A stretch of 64,000 nucleotides of DNA, taken from Polytrichum commune (Eukaryota; Streptophyta; Polytrichopsida; Polytrichales; Polytrichaceae). The notes beneath the pieces were generated by a model. It was not told where the DNA came from. It made no database searches and was given only the letters and a program-made list of their open reading frames with translations. Positions 43,812 through 55,600 of the stretch are shown here, in pieces. The position numbers were made by a program, and so were the translations under genes. Within the stretch, counting starts at the first letter, position 1, and the number at the start of each line of letters is the position of its first letter. Location: assembly GCA_950295325.1 (NCBI GenBank), contig OX485803.1, positions 66,047,554 through 66,111,553 of the forward strand, in the 5' to 3' direction.

Positions 43812-45069
43812 ATGGAGGGGTCTTTAGAGAGGAGTGGATGGAATTCTAGTGAAGTGTATGAGGCGATGCAAAGGTATCAAAGTGCTGAAAATCATGCTTT
43901 CTAACCCTATCAAGCTCCTCTACAAGAACATGGAGGTAGTGTAGGGGTTCCCGAATTTTTTCAACCACTTTGTGGAAATCATATTCCTCCTCTGCCTCCG
44001 TTGATTATAGACATGTGTGCAAGTAATTTGAAGAGAAAGGCTACGGAAGAGATTGGGGATGAGGATGTCTAGATTGTAGCTCCTTTAGCACCGAAGAAAA
44101 AAGGAATCGCAACTTCAAAAAAGCCTCGGAAAAAGAACGTGAAAGAGGTGGAAGAAGATGAAAAACTCGGATCAAAGAACTAGAGGGATCGCGATGTGGA
44201 GACAATGATTGTAATGCGCGATGAGATGGAACCTGAATTTTTGAAGAACGCAAAGAAACAAGATAAGATTTTTGCAACCCTAAAATTTTTGAAAAAAAAA
44301 GTTCTGATTTCAGAATTGGCCAATTTGGCCTTTTTAAAGGCCTTGGCCTTGGCCTCAAGCCCCCCCTTTCCCCCCCAATGCTTGGGTTAAGCCTTGGGAG
44401 AGCAAGTTGTGGGTGCTAAGGTTTGATTCCTCCACCTCTCATACGCGAGAAGAGGTATCCATCGGAGTACCAACTCTACATTCCTTTCTACCGTGTCCAC
44501 TTTGTCTCATATGTAGTAATTAAACTAGAATCATTTCTGTAATTTATCGTCCTTATGACGCTCTCATGTTATGTGCAGGGGTGGATACATGGTTGAAATT
44601 GCATGCTCGTCTGCTTGCAGTAATTCCTGGACTGAACCGAACTTCCGAGGGTTGCAAAAAAAAATTCAATACCTTGTACAAGTTGTACAAAGAAGACAAG
44701 TTGGCAAATGGAATTTCAGGATCAGATCGTCATGCTTGTAAGTTCTATGATTCTTTTAATCAGTGGTGATATCAAACTAGAACTGTAATGAAGCATGTGA
44801 CAACATCCGCTAGCGATTCTGTTAGTGTTGAAGACAACACCACAGACAATGAGAATGATTTACATTTAAATGACACTCCAATTCCATCTATGACAACGAC
44901 TCCAAATTCAACAATCAAAGTGGACAAGAAGAATTTTCAAGAGCGATGCTATGGAGTTTTTGTACAAATGGCCGAAAATAGTTCAGTCATGGTGAAGAAT
45001 TTTGAGAAAACTAATGCTTTATTAGAAATGGTAGACCGACAAATGAATAAGCTTATAGACAAACTTTAA
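43812..45069 (+). pseudogene. Harbinger Myb/SANT-like accessory protein
   Basis: The second Harbinger protein, which normally binds subterminal DNA and brings the transposase into the nucleus. Exon 1 starts at ATG 43812 and is broken by in-frame stops at 43902, 44070 and 44181, though the frame stays consistent between them; it includes a basic stretch (PKKKGIATSKKPRKK) that looks like a nuclear localisation signal. After an interruption (44270-44578, probably an intron plus repeat-like text) a SANT/trihelix-like segment follows: VDTWLKLHARLLAVIPG...EGCKKKFNTLYKLYKEDK, then the C-terminal part to 45069 ending MVDRQMNKLIDKL. A further stop (TGA at 44767) precedes the last part. The exon structure is inferred from reading-frame content. 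Confidence 0.7.
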
Positions 45070-45071
45070 AA

Positions 45072-46558
45072 CTAATCCTCTTCCAAATCAGATGCATCAT
45101 GGTTACGAGGGAAGAGAATTTTTCCCTCCATCCTCAAATGGGCTTCCCAAAAAGATTGAGCTAGTAATTCATGTGCTTGTGTTGCTTGCACCAGCAAGTT
45201 TTTAATCCTTATTCCTTTGTCTTTTTTTATTTCGACAATCTCCGCACTCTCATCTTCATCTTCATTTTCTCCTAAATCTTCAAATGCATTTACTACAATT
45301 TCTTCAAGGTCTTCAATTTGCATAGTTCATGCTTCAACCTCGTCCATTTTACCTCCTCATCTCTTTTGTAGCTTGTGTAGCCGCCATAAATATATCTACA
45401 TTTTCTAGCTGTCCAAGTTGATTTGTACTCTCTCTATGCATGATTCTTTGTCTTTCTTTTACCCATTCATCATCAAATTTGTCTCGGTGTACTATGTACA
45501 AGTTGTGAAGACAAATGCAAGTAGTAACCAAATTAGGTACATGTCAGAGAGGCATGTCAATTCTTTTCAATAGTATCCTCCACCTCCCTTTCAATATGCC
45601 AAAGGCTCTTTCTACTGCCATTCTTGTTGATGATTGGATGAAATTCCAATGCGCCTTTGCTCTAGGTAATCAATTTTTTTCACCTTTGAAAGGAGAATAG
45701 AACCATGGTCTCATTGGATAAGCAACATCACCCATACATTTGTAAGGTAATAGCTTACATTTCATCATTTTTTTTCCAATATCTGAATTTTGGAACAAAG
45801 TCCAATCATGGCAACGCCCAGCCCATCCAAAATCATAATTCCAAAACCTACATTTGCTATCCACTACACCTTGAAGTATAGTTGAATATAAACCTTTTCT
45901 ACAATAATATGAAGTAGGATCTATAGGAGGAGCAATGATAGGTATATGACTACCATCAACCACTCCAATTACATAAAGGTAATCCCCTAAGCTCCTGAAA
46001 CTCGGCTGCAATTCTATTCAATGTAGCTTTAGATTGTTTCTCAATTACTAGTGGTTTTAAATGTTTTTCAATTGCTGCACAAAACTCCCTTACAATGATA
46101 GATGTAGTATTTTCATAAATTCCATAAGTTTCAGCACAACTGCGTAATGAATTACCACTACTAAGTCTATTAAAAGAAAGAACAATCCGGTTTCTAAGAG
46201 GAATGGATGCTCTGAAATTTGTATCCTTACGACTTAATGATGGAGATAAGACACCGCACAAATAATCAAAAGTTTCGGGAAGTAACCTTGTATGTTGTTT
46301 GAATAACTTAACCGAGTAACATCAAAATAACAATCTATCCGCAAAAATAGTACTCCGGTCATACATCCAAATACTCCGTGTCCTCCTAGACGTACTACTC
46401 TCCATAACCATCGTAGCAAAAACGATTGTCATGGCAGCATAATGTTCATGCAAAGCAATTTTTTGCAAAATTGCAACAACCGCCATAACATGTCGCACGG
46501 CCATGAAGAACACAAGAGCAACTAAAATCTTCCGTCTACGTTCATCCATCTTGTACAA
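45072..46558 (-). pseudogene. PIF/Harbinger DDE transposase (DDE_Tnp_4 type)
   Basis: Read from 46558 down to 45072. The N-terminus MDERRRKILVALV is followed by a TGA at 46319-46321. A helix-turn-helix-like region follows (RNRIVLSFNRLSSGNSLRSCAETYGI), then a frame change near 46000. The catalytic core comes next: first Asp in IGVVDGSHIPI, second Asp in GWAGRCHDWTLF, the GDVAYPM motif, and the third acidic residue in VERAFGILKGRWRIL, which lies after another in-frame TGA. The tail LVTTCICLHN is typical of the family. A final acidic segment (45323 to 45072) is in yet another frame. With at least three stops and two frame changes it is dead, but all three catalytic residues are still visible. 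Confidence 0.85.
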
Positions 46559-46984
46559 ATGACAATGAAAAGAAAGAAAGAGGGACTGAAATTTTCCTAA
46601 ATTTATTGAATCGGCTTGGCTTCTTGGCCCGAGGGCCTTTACATATGGGAAAATTGGCCCCCGTTATAATCTTATTATAATGTGTAGTAGAGGCCGGCCT
46701 CCAACCCAAAAAAGGCTCAAATTTTGTGCAATCGGCCTCAAGGAAAATTGGCCCGGCCTCTAGGTGTAAAGCGGCCTTTAGTTGTCTTTTGGTTTCGGAT
46801 CGCCACACCACGAGGCATGCAAATTCTTTTCCAAGGGCAGGGTCAAAAAGTAAATTCCTTGGAAGGTTGGAACTTTTAAAGCTCGTGGAGCATTGATTGG
46901 GAGCGACGCTAGGACTACACTCCGCTTTTAGGGTACAATACTTGTACTGAAAAGGAAAATAACTTGTACTTTTTTCACTAGCTG

Positions 46985-47213
46985 CTGAGAGACAAACAAC
47001 CCCGGGGGAGTTTTGGCCATAATCACTCAGTCAAGATCCTAGCTACTCACTGTTTCCAAGCCCAGCCGGTTCCGTGTTCACATTCTTACTTTATTATTTT
47101 GAAAAATTATTCTTTCTGTGTTTCTTTATTGATTCGAGGTGAGGTATGTTCGCTAGATTCCTCTACAATGATCAATAAGTCTCCTGAATTCTTGAACATG
47201 AACCTCAACCTCA
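46985..47213 (+). repeat. Dispersed repeat family R, left part of a split copy
   Basis: GTTTCCAAGCCCAGCCGG through TCTTGAACATGAACCTCAAC. The copy is interrupted by the element at 47214 and resumes at 48355 with ACCGGTTCATCTGTAACTAA. Confidence 0.65.
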
Positions 47214-48354
47214 GGGGCGGTTTACACTATGGACCATGAAGTCGTCCCACGTAAGAGGCCTATTTTGCGTGGGACGACTTCATGGGACGACTTCCATGGT
47301 CTGAGTTACTAAAATATCAGTTTTCATGGTTCATGGGCCCTTCACTAGGTGTAAACCGAATGTGGACCATGAAGAATGACCATGCACCAAAAAGTGGAGG
47401 TGCTGATTTCTTTAATACATGCCCAAAAAGGGCAATTTTGAAAAAAAAAATTTAAGTTTGATCATTCCTTGTCTTCTCTTGGGCTTCACTTGTCTTCACT
47501 TCTTGTTAAATGTGTCGAAGATGTGGCTTGCAAATCTTCTCACAACAACTTTTTTTTTAAATAAAATAAAATGAGCAATTTTATTTGTACATGCTCAATG
47601 TAATTTACATGTGACATGTACCTTGTGTTGTCACTGCACTAAATAGGATATTTAGTGTGTTGATTATATTTAATGTTGTTACCACCCTACCTTGCTCAAC
47701 ACTAATTTTCAATTCTTTGATAATTAATGTTAGAAGATTTCCCATTGCACTTCTTTGGACTACCCTGATCTACAATCACTAAACCACTGCAGATTTTTGT
47801 TTTTTTGTTTTGCAACTGCATTTTGTAAGCATATTGGGGTGTGTAATATACCGTTGGAAAGGTATTTTCAAGACCTTTCCAACGGTATATTACAAGCCCC
47901 AAAATTCCAAACATTGCATTTGGTAGACCAAAAAAACAAATCTGCACTTGAATTCTTGAGTTCTAGATGTCCCGCGTTGTTTGGTGAAACACGTGTGAGC
48001 CGGTTTAAGGGGTAGGGCAAGGTAGTGTTGGTATGTCTCATGGGCTATGGTATAATTAAGGCGCTTAAAAGGTAGATTCATTAAAAAATTATTGGAATGA
48101 TATTTCTTTGACATGGGCCCTTGCCTTTTCCTACCATACCACCTCTCTTGCCTCTCTCAACACAAAACCTGTTGGACCATGTCAGTGCATTTATTAGGCC
48201 TTAAATTTTATATTTTAGGGACCTCGACCTCCATGGTCCTTCTGCCATTTTTTCCTTAGTGTAAACCGAAGTTGTCCCAGGAGAACTTCAACAGCCAATC
48301 AGCTGCCTTGCAGAGCCCTGGTCCAACTTCATGGTCCATAGTGTAAACCGCCCC
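47214..48354. mobile_element. Harbinger-like TIR element, family G, 1.1 kb
   Basis: Near-perfect inverted ends of about 30 bp, GGGGCGGTTTACACTATGGA at the left and its complement at the right, flanked by TCA at 47211-47213 and 48355-48357. It is inserted into a family R repeat. It contains a hairpin (47838-47900) also found at 21770. No transposase is recognisable. Right half and left half match the shorter copy at 20146-20726. Confidence 0.85.
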
Positions 48355-48390
48355 TCAACCGGTTCATCTGTAACTAACCGTGAGTTATCT

Positions 48391-48819
48391 ATTCATTGGA
48401 CACTTTGAGGGGCAATCTGTACACATAAGAGCACGCCCAGTCGTTCTTGGATCTGCATCTGCATCCGGGGATGAAAAGTGGCCTCCACCCAGAATGCAGA
48501 TGCAGACTCAGGCAAAACTGCCACTCATTCTACCTTACTACCTCATAATTTCCTCTAAAATGATTTGTAGTTTTCTGCGGCCCTACCATATTGAGTTGTC
48601 TTTAGTTAAAAGCCGCCATGAAGTTGTTTGTCCTTAGCTGATAGCAGGCTCCCTGGATATCTCGACGAAATGCAGGGAATTCTGCAGTTCCTGTATTAAT
48701 TTACATCCAATTTTAGCAAATAGCAGGGTGACTGGGCCAGTATCCTGCATCTGCATCCGCATTGTGGATGAGAAAACGCAAATGCAGATGCAGGTGCAGG
48801 GTCGCTGGGCTTGCCCTAA
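48391..48819. other. Intergenic, no gene seen
   Basis: Contains several GCATCTGCATCTGCAT-type repeats in both orientations (48450-48500 and 48745-48800), which could form a loose hairpin. No coding content is recognised. Confidence 0.4.
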
Positions 48820-49414
48820 GGGCCACTTCACACACAAGGCTGAAGGCCACTGCCCAATGCAATGTGAGAGCTCTCATTGGTCGAAAAGGCGGAGATCGTC
48901 CAAGTTCACTTCACACTAGGAGGTGAAGGCCTAGAGGCCCAAAGAAAAGTTTGTGGATGAAAAGTCTACATGGAGTCCTACATGGCAAGTTGTGGATAAG
49001 GGTGCATGGTCTACTGGAATTTGCATTAGACCCACCTCCAAGAGGTGGGCGTGACGCAAATTCCGGGAGACCATGACCTTTTCAATGTTTTTTTTTCCCC
49101 GGCAAGACATGTTTCAGGACATACTGCATGGCAAATTTCATAACAAATTCCAGGACAGACAACACACCAACAAGTAATTCTCTTAAATTGATAAAGTTTG
49201 AGACCTATTACATTAAACCAAATCCTCCCCTCTTTTTCCGCCAATAAGATATGCAATGGTCCCGCAACATGGTTCATTCTCACTTCACACTATGCTTGAG
49301 GGCCCAAAACTATATAAATCGGCTTTCCCAACACCCATGGTTTGGCCTTGGATGAGAGTCAAGGGTCCTCATCATTACAAGGTCACGGCTCTTGGCTCAT
49401 GTGAGAAGTGGCCC
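48820..49414 (+). mobile_element. Harbinger-type MITE, family B
   Basis: 595 bp, GGGCCACTTCACACACAAGG to GGCTCATGTGAGAAGTGGCC, with TAA at 48817-48819 and 49415-49417. Inverse orientation to the copy at 32591. Confidence 0.85.
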
Positions 49415-49472
49415 TAAGGTAGGCGGGTCTGTTCCATCTACTTCTCATTGTCCTAGTTACTCGGTTAACTAA

Positions 49473-49680
49473 GGGCCACTTCACACATGAGACTGAAGGG
49501 CCGTTTCCATTAAATTCTAAAATCTCTCATTGGTTGCTCCACACTATGCTCGGCTGGAGGCTCCAATTCTTGTATTTTATTGGCTATTATTTTTCAGCCC
49601 ATTTCTTTGGCCTCTCAACAAAGTTTGGCCATTCAATCCCACAGCCTATCGACTTGGACAGTCGTGGTGTAAACCGTCCC
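49473..49680. mobile_element. Short Harbinger-like MITE, 208 bp
   Basis: Starts GGGCCACTTCACACATGAGA, ends GTGGTGTAAACCGTCCC, with TAA on both sides (49470-49472, 49681-49683). The left end resembles families A/B and the right end resembles family G, so it may be chimeric. Confidence 0.7.
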
Positions 49681-49737
49681 TAAGATGGAAGACATGGAAA
49701 AATCTACCCTTCATGATCATTCATGACATGAAAGTTG

Positions 49738-49960
49738 CACCATACAATGAACGGGAAGAATCAACCGCTAGTTACAGACGGAACCGGTTGAAGTTCAAAA
49801 CTCCATGAAAACTACCCATCGATTTTAGAAAATGCATGGAATGTACTTCAAATTAATGAAGAAAAACCGAAAAAAAATCACAATATATCACCGGTTCGAC
49901 TTGGAAACCGACCAATTATGCCCAAACTCCTCTCCGGACACCGGTGCGGTTTGCCATATT
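49738..49960 (-). repeat. Dispersed repeat family R, unbroken copy
   Basis: Used as the reference for the family: GCTAGTTAC, GGAACCGGTTGAAGTTCAA, a TTCAAATTAATGAAGAAAAA middle, ACCGGTTCGACTTGGAAAC, then CCAATTATGCCCAAAC. About 220 bp. Superfamily unknown. Confidence 0.65.
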
Positions 49961-51459
49961 AAAGATAGGAAGTCACCGTAAGGAACCAAGATTTTATTGT
50001 AGTAAGTAAGCTTAGGGGTGCGAGCTCCTTGTAATCCGGTTATTGCCTTTTAATGAGAAGGAATTACCGAAGAGGTCAAGCATGAAACAAGGTCCTGATT
50101 ATGGGGATGATAATAATGGAGGTTGGCATCATAACTAGGCAGTTCTATCCTTTGTTCTAACATTTCTCAACAATATGCATATCAAAGCAATATGATAACT
50201 ATTGAGTTCAAACTACTTGAAAATATATTGTGCACCTAGGTTCAGGGGTTTAGGTGAAAAATTGTTGCGAAAGAGATAAAAGCTTATGACTCTCTTGATT
50301 AAATTTCAAGATAGAGAACTTAGTTCCCTTAGCTCCCATGTTTGAACATCATTTTACATTATATTTACTCAAACATGTATGTAACCCACTATATATGCAT
50401 CTATTACCTCTATAATATGACATTTTGGGGTCCGAGAATGCCATTGTCGTATTGTAGAGGTAGATTTTAACTAGAATGTTTGGTTTACAAAATTGGTGTC
50501 AATATATCGTATGCTCGTATGTGATAATTCCCTCTACATAGCCGAAAATTTGTGCCATATATGTATATATATATATATTTGTCATGGAACTTCACCACCC
50601 TCAAGGAACCTATAATCTACACTGATTACCCCAATTAGTGAGGAAGGGCTAATAAGGCATGTGGGAAATTAGTGAAGGTGATACTAAATGTATTCATGCT
50701 ATAAAATTAGTGCCATCAAGAGATCTAGGAAGCATTTTTCATCTTGCCATTGTTCACTAAAAATACCGTTCATAGGAACACTATTCACTGAAAGTCATGT
50801 ACTCTTCACACTTACACTATTCACTAACAAGCATGTGTTTTCTATCACTCTACAAGCACCTTAGAACACCTAGTAATGTTTGTAAAATGTATGATAAATG
50901 AGCATGCATCCATGAATGTAGTACGACTCAACAAAAATTCCAACCCTAACTAATGTTAAGACTTTGCAAAATAGTGCATATTTCTTGAATTACATTGTTT
51001 ATGGCATTAAGTGTAAGGTGCATAATAATGTCACTTACTCTATTTTGACGCGTATATTAGGTTACACTAATTACCAACAACTTCACCATTGGTGTCGCCT
51101 TGTGACACTTGGCATGGTATGTTCATTAGTGTTATGAGGTATATATCTATTCTTCGAAATGGTCTACAAGTTAATTGAAAGTGTATAGTATGCTCAAGAA
51201 TATCTTCCTCTTTGCATACCAAAATGTAAACAAGTGACACATGCCATTAGTATACTCAATCATATATTTCCCTTTCATACTAAAACGCCAAGTTCTCATC
51301 TCAAGTATCCCAATGTGCTACACTGAATATCATCATGGATTTCAATTTGACTTGAAAGAATTATTTATGTTGATGGATAGTCTCATATTGACAATCAACA
51401 GACGTGACACTTTGAGACCTCTAGTGTAGGCCCTTAGCAAATAATGGACGTGACACTAA
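49961..51459. other. AT-rich intergenic, no gene seen
   Basis: No coding region. A family E-like end (CGTATGTGATAATTCCCTCT) occurs near 50515 and a TA repeat at about 50560-50580. Text at 51010-51300 resembles 18560-18780. Confidence 0.35.
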
Positions 51460-51959
51460 GGGCCTCTTCACACACGAGACTGACGACCCGTGACCATTAC
51501 ACTTCAAGCACTCTCATTGGTGGAAAAGGGGGAGCCGGTCCAAGTTCGCTTCACACTACACTTGAGGGACCAACGGAGTACGTGAACTGGAAGATGGATG
51601 TAAAGTCTACATGGGTTCCTACATGGCATCGAATGGATCACGTTCCATGATCAATTAGATTATTTTCAAAAACCACCTCTTGGAGGTAGGCCTACTGCAA
51701 AACCAGGAGACCATGACACTCCAAACACTCACAAGCATTGATTTATTCTATTTTATCATGTGTGAGGACCCACGTGAATAGAAATTCATTGTAATAGCAT
51801 TTGGTTGAGGGTCCGGTCACATATGACTTCACACTACACTTGAGGGTCCGTGACCACACTACATGATTTTGGAAGTGTGTTGGGATGGCCTTTGGACACT
51901 TTCTTTTGGGCTCTCACAATTTCATGGTCACGGCTCTTGGCTCGTGTGTGAAGTGGCCC
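51460..51959 (+). mobile_element. Harbinger-type MITE, family A
   Basis: 500 bp, GGGCCTCTTCACACACGAGA to CTCGTGTGTGAAGTGGCCC, with TAA duplications at 51457-51459 and 51960-51962. It lies about 700 bp upstream of the PMT start codon, the closest element to the gene promoter. Confidence 0.9.
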
Positions 51960-52126
51960 TAAATACCATAAATGGTGTAGAATCACACCCATTAAGAATT
52001 AATGTAGCCAGCCTAGGGCGTGCAATTAGCTCCTAGTAGAACTCCATTTCTTACCTTTTTAATTTACTGGGAAGTCAATACCTTACCTCTGCTCTCAGCT
52101 CTCGCCTGGGCGTAGAATAAGGCCCC

Positions 52127-52670
52127 TAATTATTATTGGGATAATAATAATTGAGGCTGGGCAATAATGGCGAAACCTGGCTAAACACTCAGAGGAGGAC
52201 GGCCATAGGGGGAAGTCCGTCGCCCGTCCCCCTCTCACTCCATCGCCTTCGCTCTCTCTTCTCTCTCTTTCGCGTATCCTTCTCCTCCGTCACTCGTCTC
52301 TTTCCGCCCTCTCGCTCGCGGACGGACGATCCTCACACCCCTGCACCCATCCCCACGCCCGTCCCATCTCTGCACCTCTCCGCCGGATGTCCCCAAGCCT
52401 CATTTGGTGCGGAGTCGAGCATTTGCGGCCATCTTTTGTCTCCGCAGATGGGAGTTCCTTCACACCGCTTGCACGATCCAAGTCCAAGCCGGTCCGGGCC
52501 ACCGAGGATCTGAGGCGCGGTGTATGCCAAGATCTGAAGCACGGAGACGAATAAGAGGAAGGGTCTGGTGGCAAGTTGAAGTTTCTGAAAGGGGTTGTTA
52601 GTCTTGCGGGGGGAGTCGCTGTGAATGGTGTAAACCGGCAGCCCTTGTGGTTGTGTGTCCATCTCCCATC
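52127..52670 (+). promoter_or_regulatory. Promoter and 5' UTR region of the PMT gene
   Basis: A perfect inverted repeat AATTATTATT...AATAATAATT at about 52128-52151 precedes a CT-rich, GC-raised stretch (52210-52330, many CTCTCTT units) typical of plant 5' untranslated leaders. No clear TATA box is assigned. The first exon's ATG at 52671 follows. Upstream open frames here are not family-like. Confidence 0.5.
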
Positions 52671-55600
52671 ATGGCGATGGATCTCTTTAATGGTATGTGT
52701 GGGCTCCTTTTCCAGATGTGTTGTGATGGGTTGTGCGCTCTTGGGGGTTCATGCCTCCGTGGTGAGGTGTGGGTGTGGTTTTAGTAAAGACGAAACCTCA
52801 CCAGTGGAAGAGAGGGCTATGCTACCGAGTACTTGGAATGTGTTTCGTGGGAGGTTGTTATTGTTTGCGAAATTAGATGTTATGAATTAGTGTACTGGGG
52901 CCGTGTAATTTTGGATGAAGTTATTTGTGGTGAAGTCTTTTGTGGCAATAGGGTAGAGTGCTTGCTTTCCTTCTGGAAGATGGGTGTCTTTTGCAGTGAG
53001 ATTGCTTGGCGAGATCACTGTGAGAAGAGTACGAGTACATCTTAGTGCTGTCGATATGTGTATTGGGTTTAAAGCATGGCAGGTGAGACATGACAGTTTC
53101 AACCTGCATTGGGTTAACTCCTATCACCTATCTAGTTCTTGAAGGGCGATGCCGCTCCTCATATATCGTCCTTCACTGTTTTTATACCGTTTTATCTCTC
53201 TGGGAAGTAACCTAGGTGCTTTGTCCAGATCTCTAGCTTTAGCCCCCTACTGCGGCTTGTGGAATTTTCCTGCTTCGATGTACTCGAATCTGGGGCTTTG
53301 ACGTATTGTGTTTTTTGACATTGTTTGTTTACTTGTTTGTTGTTAGGTAGTTGGTATTTCGAATGTCCCCTGGAAGCTGCTTGGGTTTTCAATCTGTGGA
53401 TCTTTACCCATGTTTCTTGAGAGGTCTGTCAGGTTTTGTACTTGTACTAAGTTGTGGACCGGATCTAACTATTCGGATCTAGAATTAGAGATGGATGCGG
53501 AAGAATTTTCGAACAATTCACTCGGTCTTTTATGGAAGTGCTTACAGTTTACAACACGACGGCACCTTCTTGAAACCAGAGGTCGCCTGAGTTCTCAGGT
53601 TGAAGAGATGAGAGATCCTCTCTTGAGAGTATCCGTATGTGACATGGATCTGCGTTCTTTGCATGAAGATCGATCCACCGGTGTATGGAAACATGTAGAG
53701 TTTAAATATCATGTTGGTTTCCCTCTCTCGAGGTTACCAATACATCTAGGTTTATGTGCGAGCTCAAAGTTGCGGTGATGTCCTCACCCAGTAACATTAA
53801 GTAGGTTTTCATCAAGTAGACCACGAAAAACAGGTGGGTCTTGTACGGTTACGTTTGAACCTTTCAAGAACAATCTGCTAACTCGGAATGCTTGATATCG
53901 GCCACTGCTTCCGCAGTTGATATCCCTAATGCCATTGCTTTCCTTCAAATTGTACTGCACCACAGTTATTATGACCCTGCCCACCTAAATGTCTGGGCGG
54001 CTTTTGGAGGCTTGTAAACGATTTCATGTAAAGAGAATGATATCCGAGTTGGTGAAGTTTGGGGCTTTAGTTCTGGATTGCTTAATGATGGGGGGTTGTG
54101 GTTAGATGTTACTTTTCTTTCTTTCGGTCTCAAATGAGGCATTATCTATTGTAATTCTCTTGTTTCTTCCTCAACGACAGGAATTGGATTGGGGAAAGAC
54201 AAGCCAAACTCTCCGAAGGTACACAAGTTGGACAACGGAAGAAGGCGTCGGCTGACACTTCTGTTCACTGTAGCCGGACTATGTTGTTTCTTCTACATTC
54301 TAGGGTCATGGCAAAACGGTGGGACAGGTCCTGCAGCCACCACATTGGGAAAATCTGCGGACACTGCTGCATGCAACAACGCCGTTCTGGATTTCGGAGC
54401 CCACCATGGCTTATCAAGTACTAACAAAGACGGAAGCAAAATCCAGCAAATACCACCATGCGACATGACGTATAGCGAGTACACGCCCTGTGAGGATCCA
54501 ATGCGGTCTCTCAAATTTCCCAGGGAGAGGTTGGCTTACAGGGAGAGGCATTGTCCTGAAAAGAACGAGTTGCTCAGATGTCTCATCCCTGCTCCTCCTG
54601 GTTACAAGAATCCTCTGCCATGGCCGAAGAGTAGAGATTACGCATGGTTTGCTAATACTCCCCACAAGGAGCTTACCGTCGAGAAAGCCATCCAGAAATG
54701 GGTGCAGTATCAGGGTGAGAAGCTGTATTTCCCCGGAGGCGGTACTTTTTCTGCCGGTGGTGCGGATAAGTACATTGAAGACATCGCTGCTCTCATTCCT
54801 TTGGATGATGGCACCATCCGAACTGCCATTGATACCGGTTGCGGGGTGAGTTTTGTTTTTGCAACAGCTGCTCATTTATTTACATTGAAATTGGAGGGTA
54901 TGTGGGATCTACTTTTGGTGCGTTCTGTGAATTTTCTCGGAAGTTTCTGTTCTTTCCGATCAATGTTCTCGGTTAATCAGTTGCTTAATTCTACGTGAGA
55001 TTTTCGGTATGTGGGATTATCTTTCTCTGTTCTATCAGTTACTTCATTGATGTAAAAACCTGCGGTAGTGTTGGATCATTGTGGTGTTTATCGGTTGCTC
55101 AATTTATCTGATTTCTTGAAACTGTGGTTCTGTGGGATCAGTATTTTGTTAGGTTCTATCGGTTGCTCAATTTCCATAAAAGTTGATGGTTTGTGGTATC
55201 ACCATTCTCCGTTCTATCAGTTTCTCACTTCATACGAAGATGGTGGTTTTCTGGGATCCTTTTATAGATTCTATCAGTTGCTCCATTTTCATGAAAAAAA
55301 TCTGCGATGTGGGTTTCATCAGTTCTCTAATGTAAATAGAAAATTGAGGTTCTGTGGGGTGAAGTCTTTTGACCTGACTGTGAATGCGTGGCATTTCAGG
55401 TGGGCAGTTGGGGAGCCTATCTTTTGAAGAAGAACATTCTGGCAATGTCCTTCGCACCCAGGGACACGCACGTCTCTCAAATTCAGTTTGCTTTGGAGAG
55501 AGGAGTTCCTGCAATTCTCGGCATCATGGCTACTAATCGTATGCCTTACCCTGCAAGGGCCTTTGACATGGCACATTGCTCCCGGTGCCTCATCCCATGG

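Larger units (their letters stand above)
43372..46777. mobile_element. Decayed full-length PIF/Harbinger transposon
   Basis: 3406 bp with ends GGGTTGCTTTACACCTAGAG and the matching complement CTAGGTGTAAAGCGGCCT, flanked by TTA at 43369-43371 and 46778-46780. It holds the two genes typical of the superfamily in convergent orientation: a Myb/SANT-like protein on the plus strand and a DDE transposase on the minus strand. Both carry stops or frameshifts, so it is no longer autonomous. Its termini resemble those of the MITE families here (GGG, three bases, CTTYACAC). Confidence 0.9.

Noticed and set aside
52151-52574. Long frames on both strands just upstream of the PMT start
   Set aside because: They follow from the CT-rich, GC-raised leader. 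The translations are Ser/Pro/Arg-rich, without a domain, and overlap the likely 5' UTR.
53410-53778. 122-residue frame inside PMT intron 1
   Set aside because: No family resemblance, and it lies between well-supported splice sites of a conserved gene.
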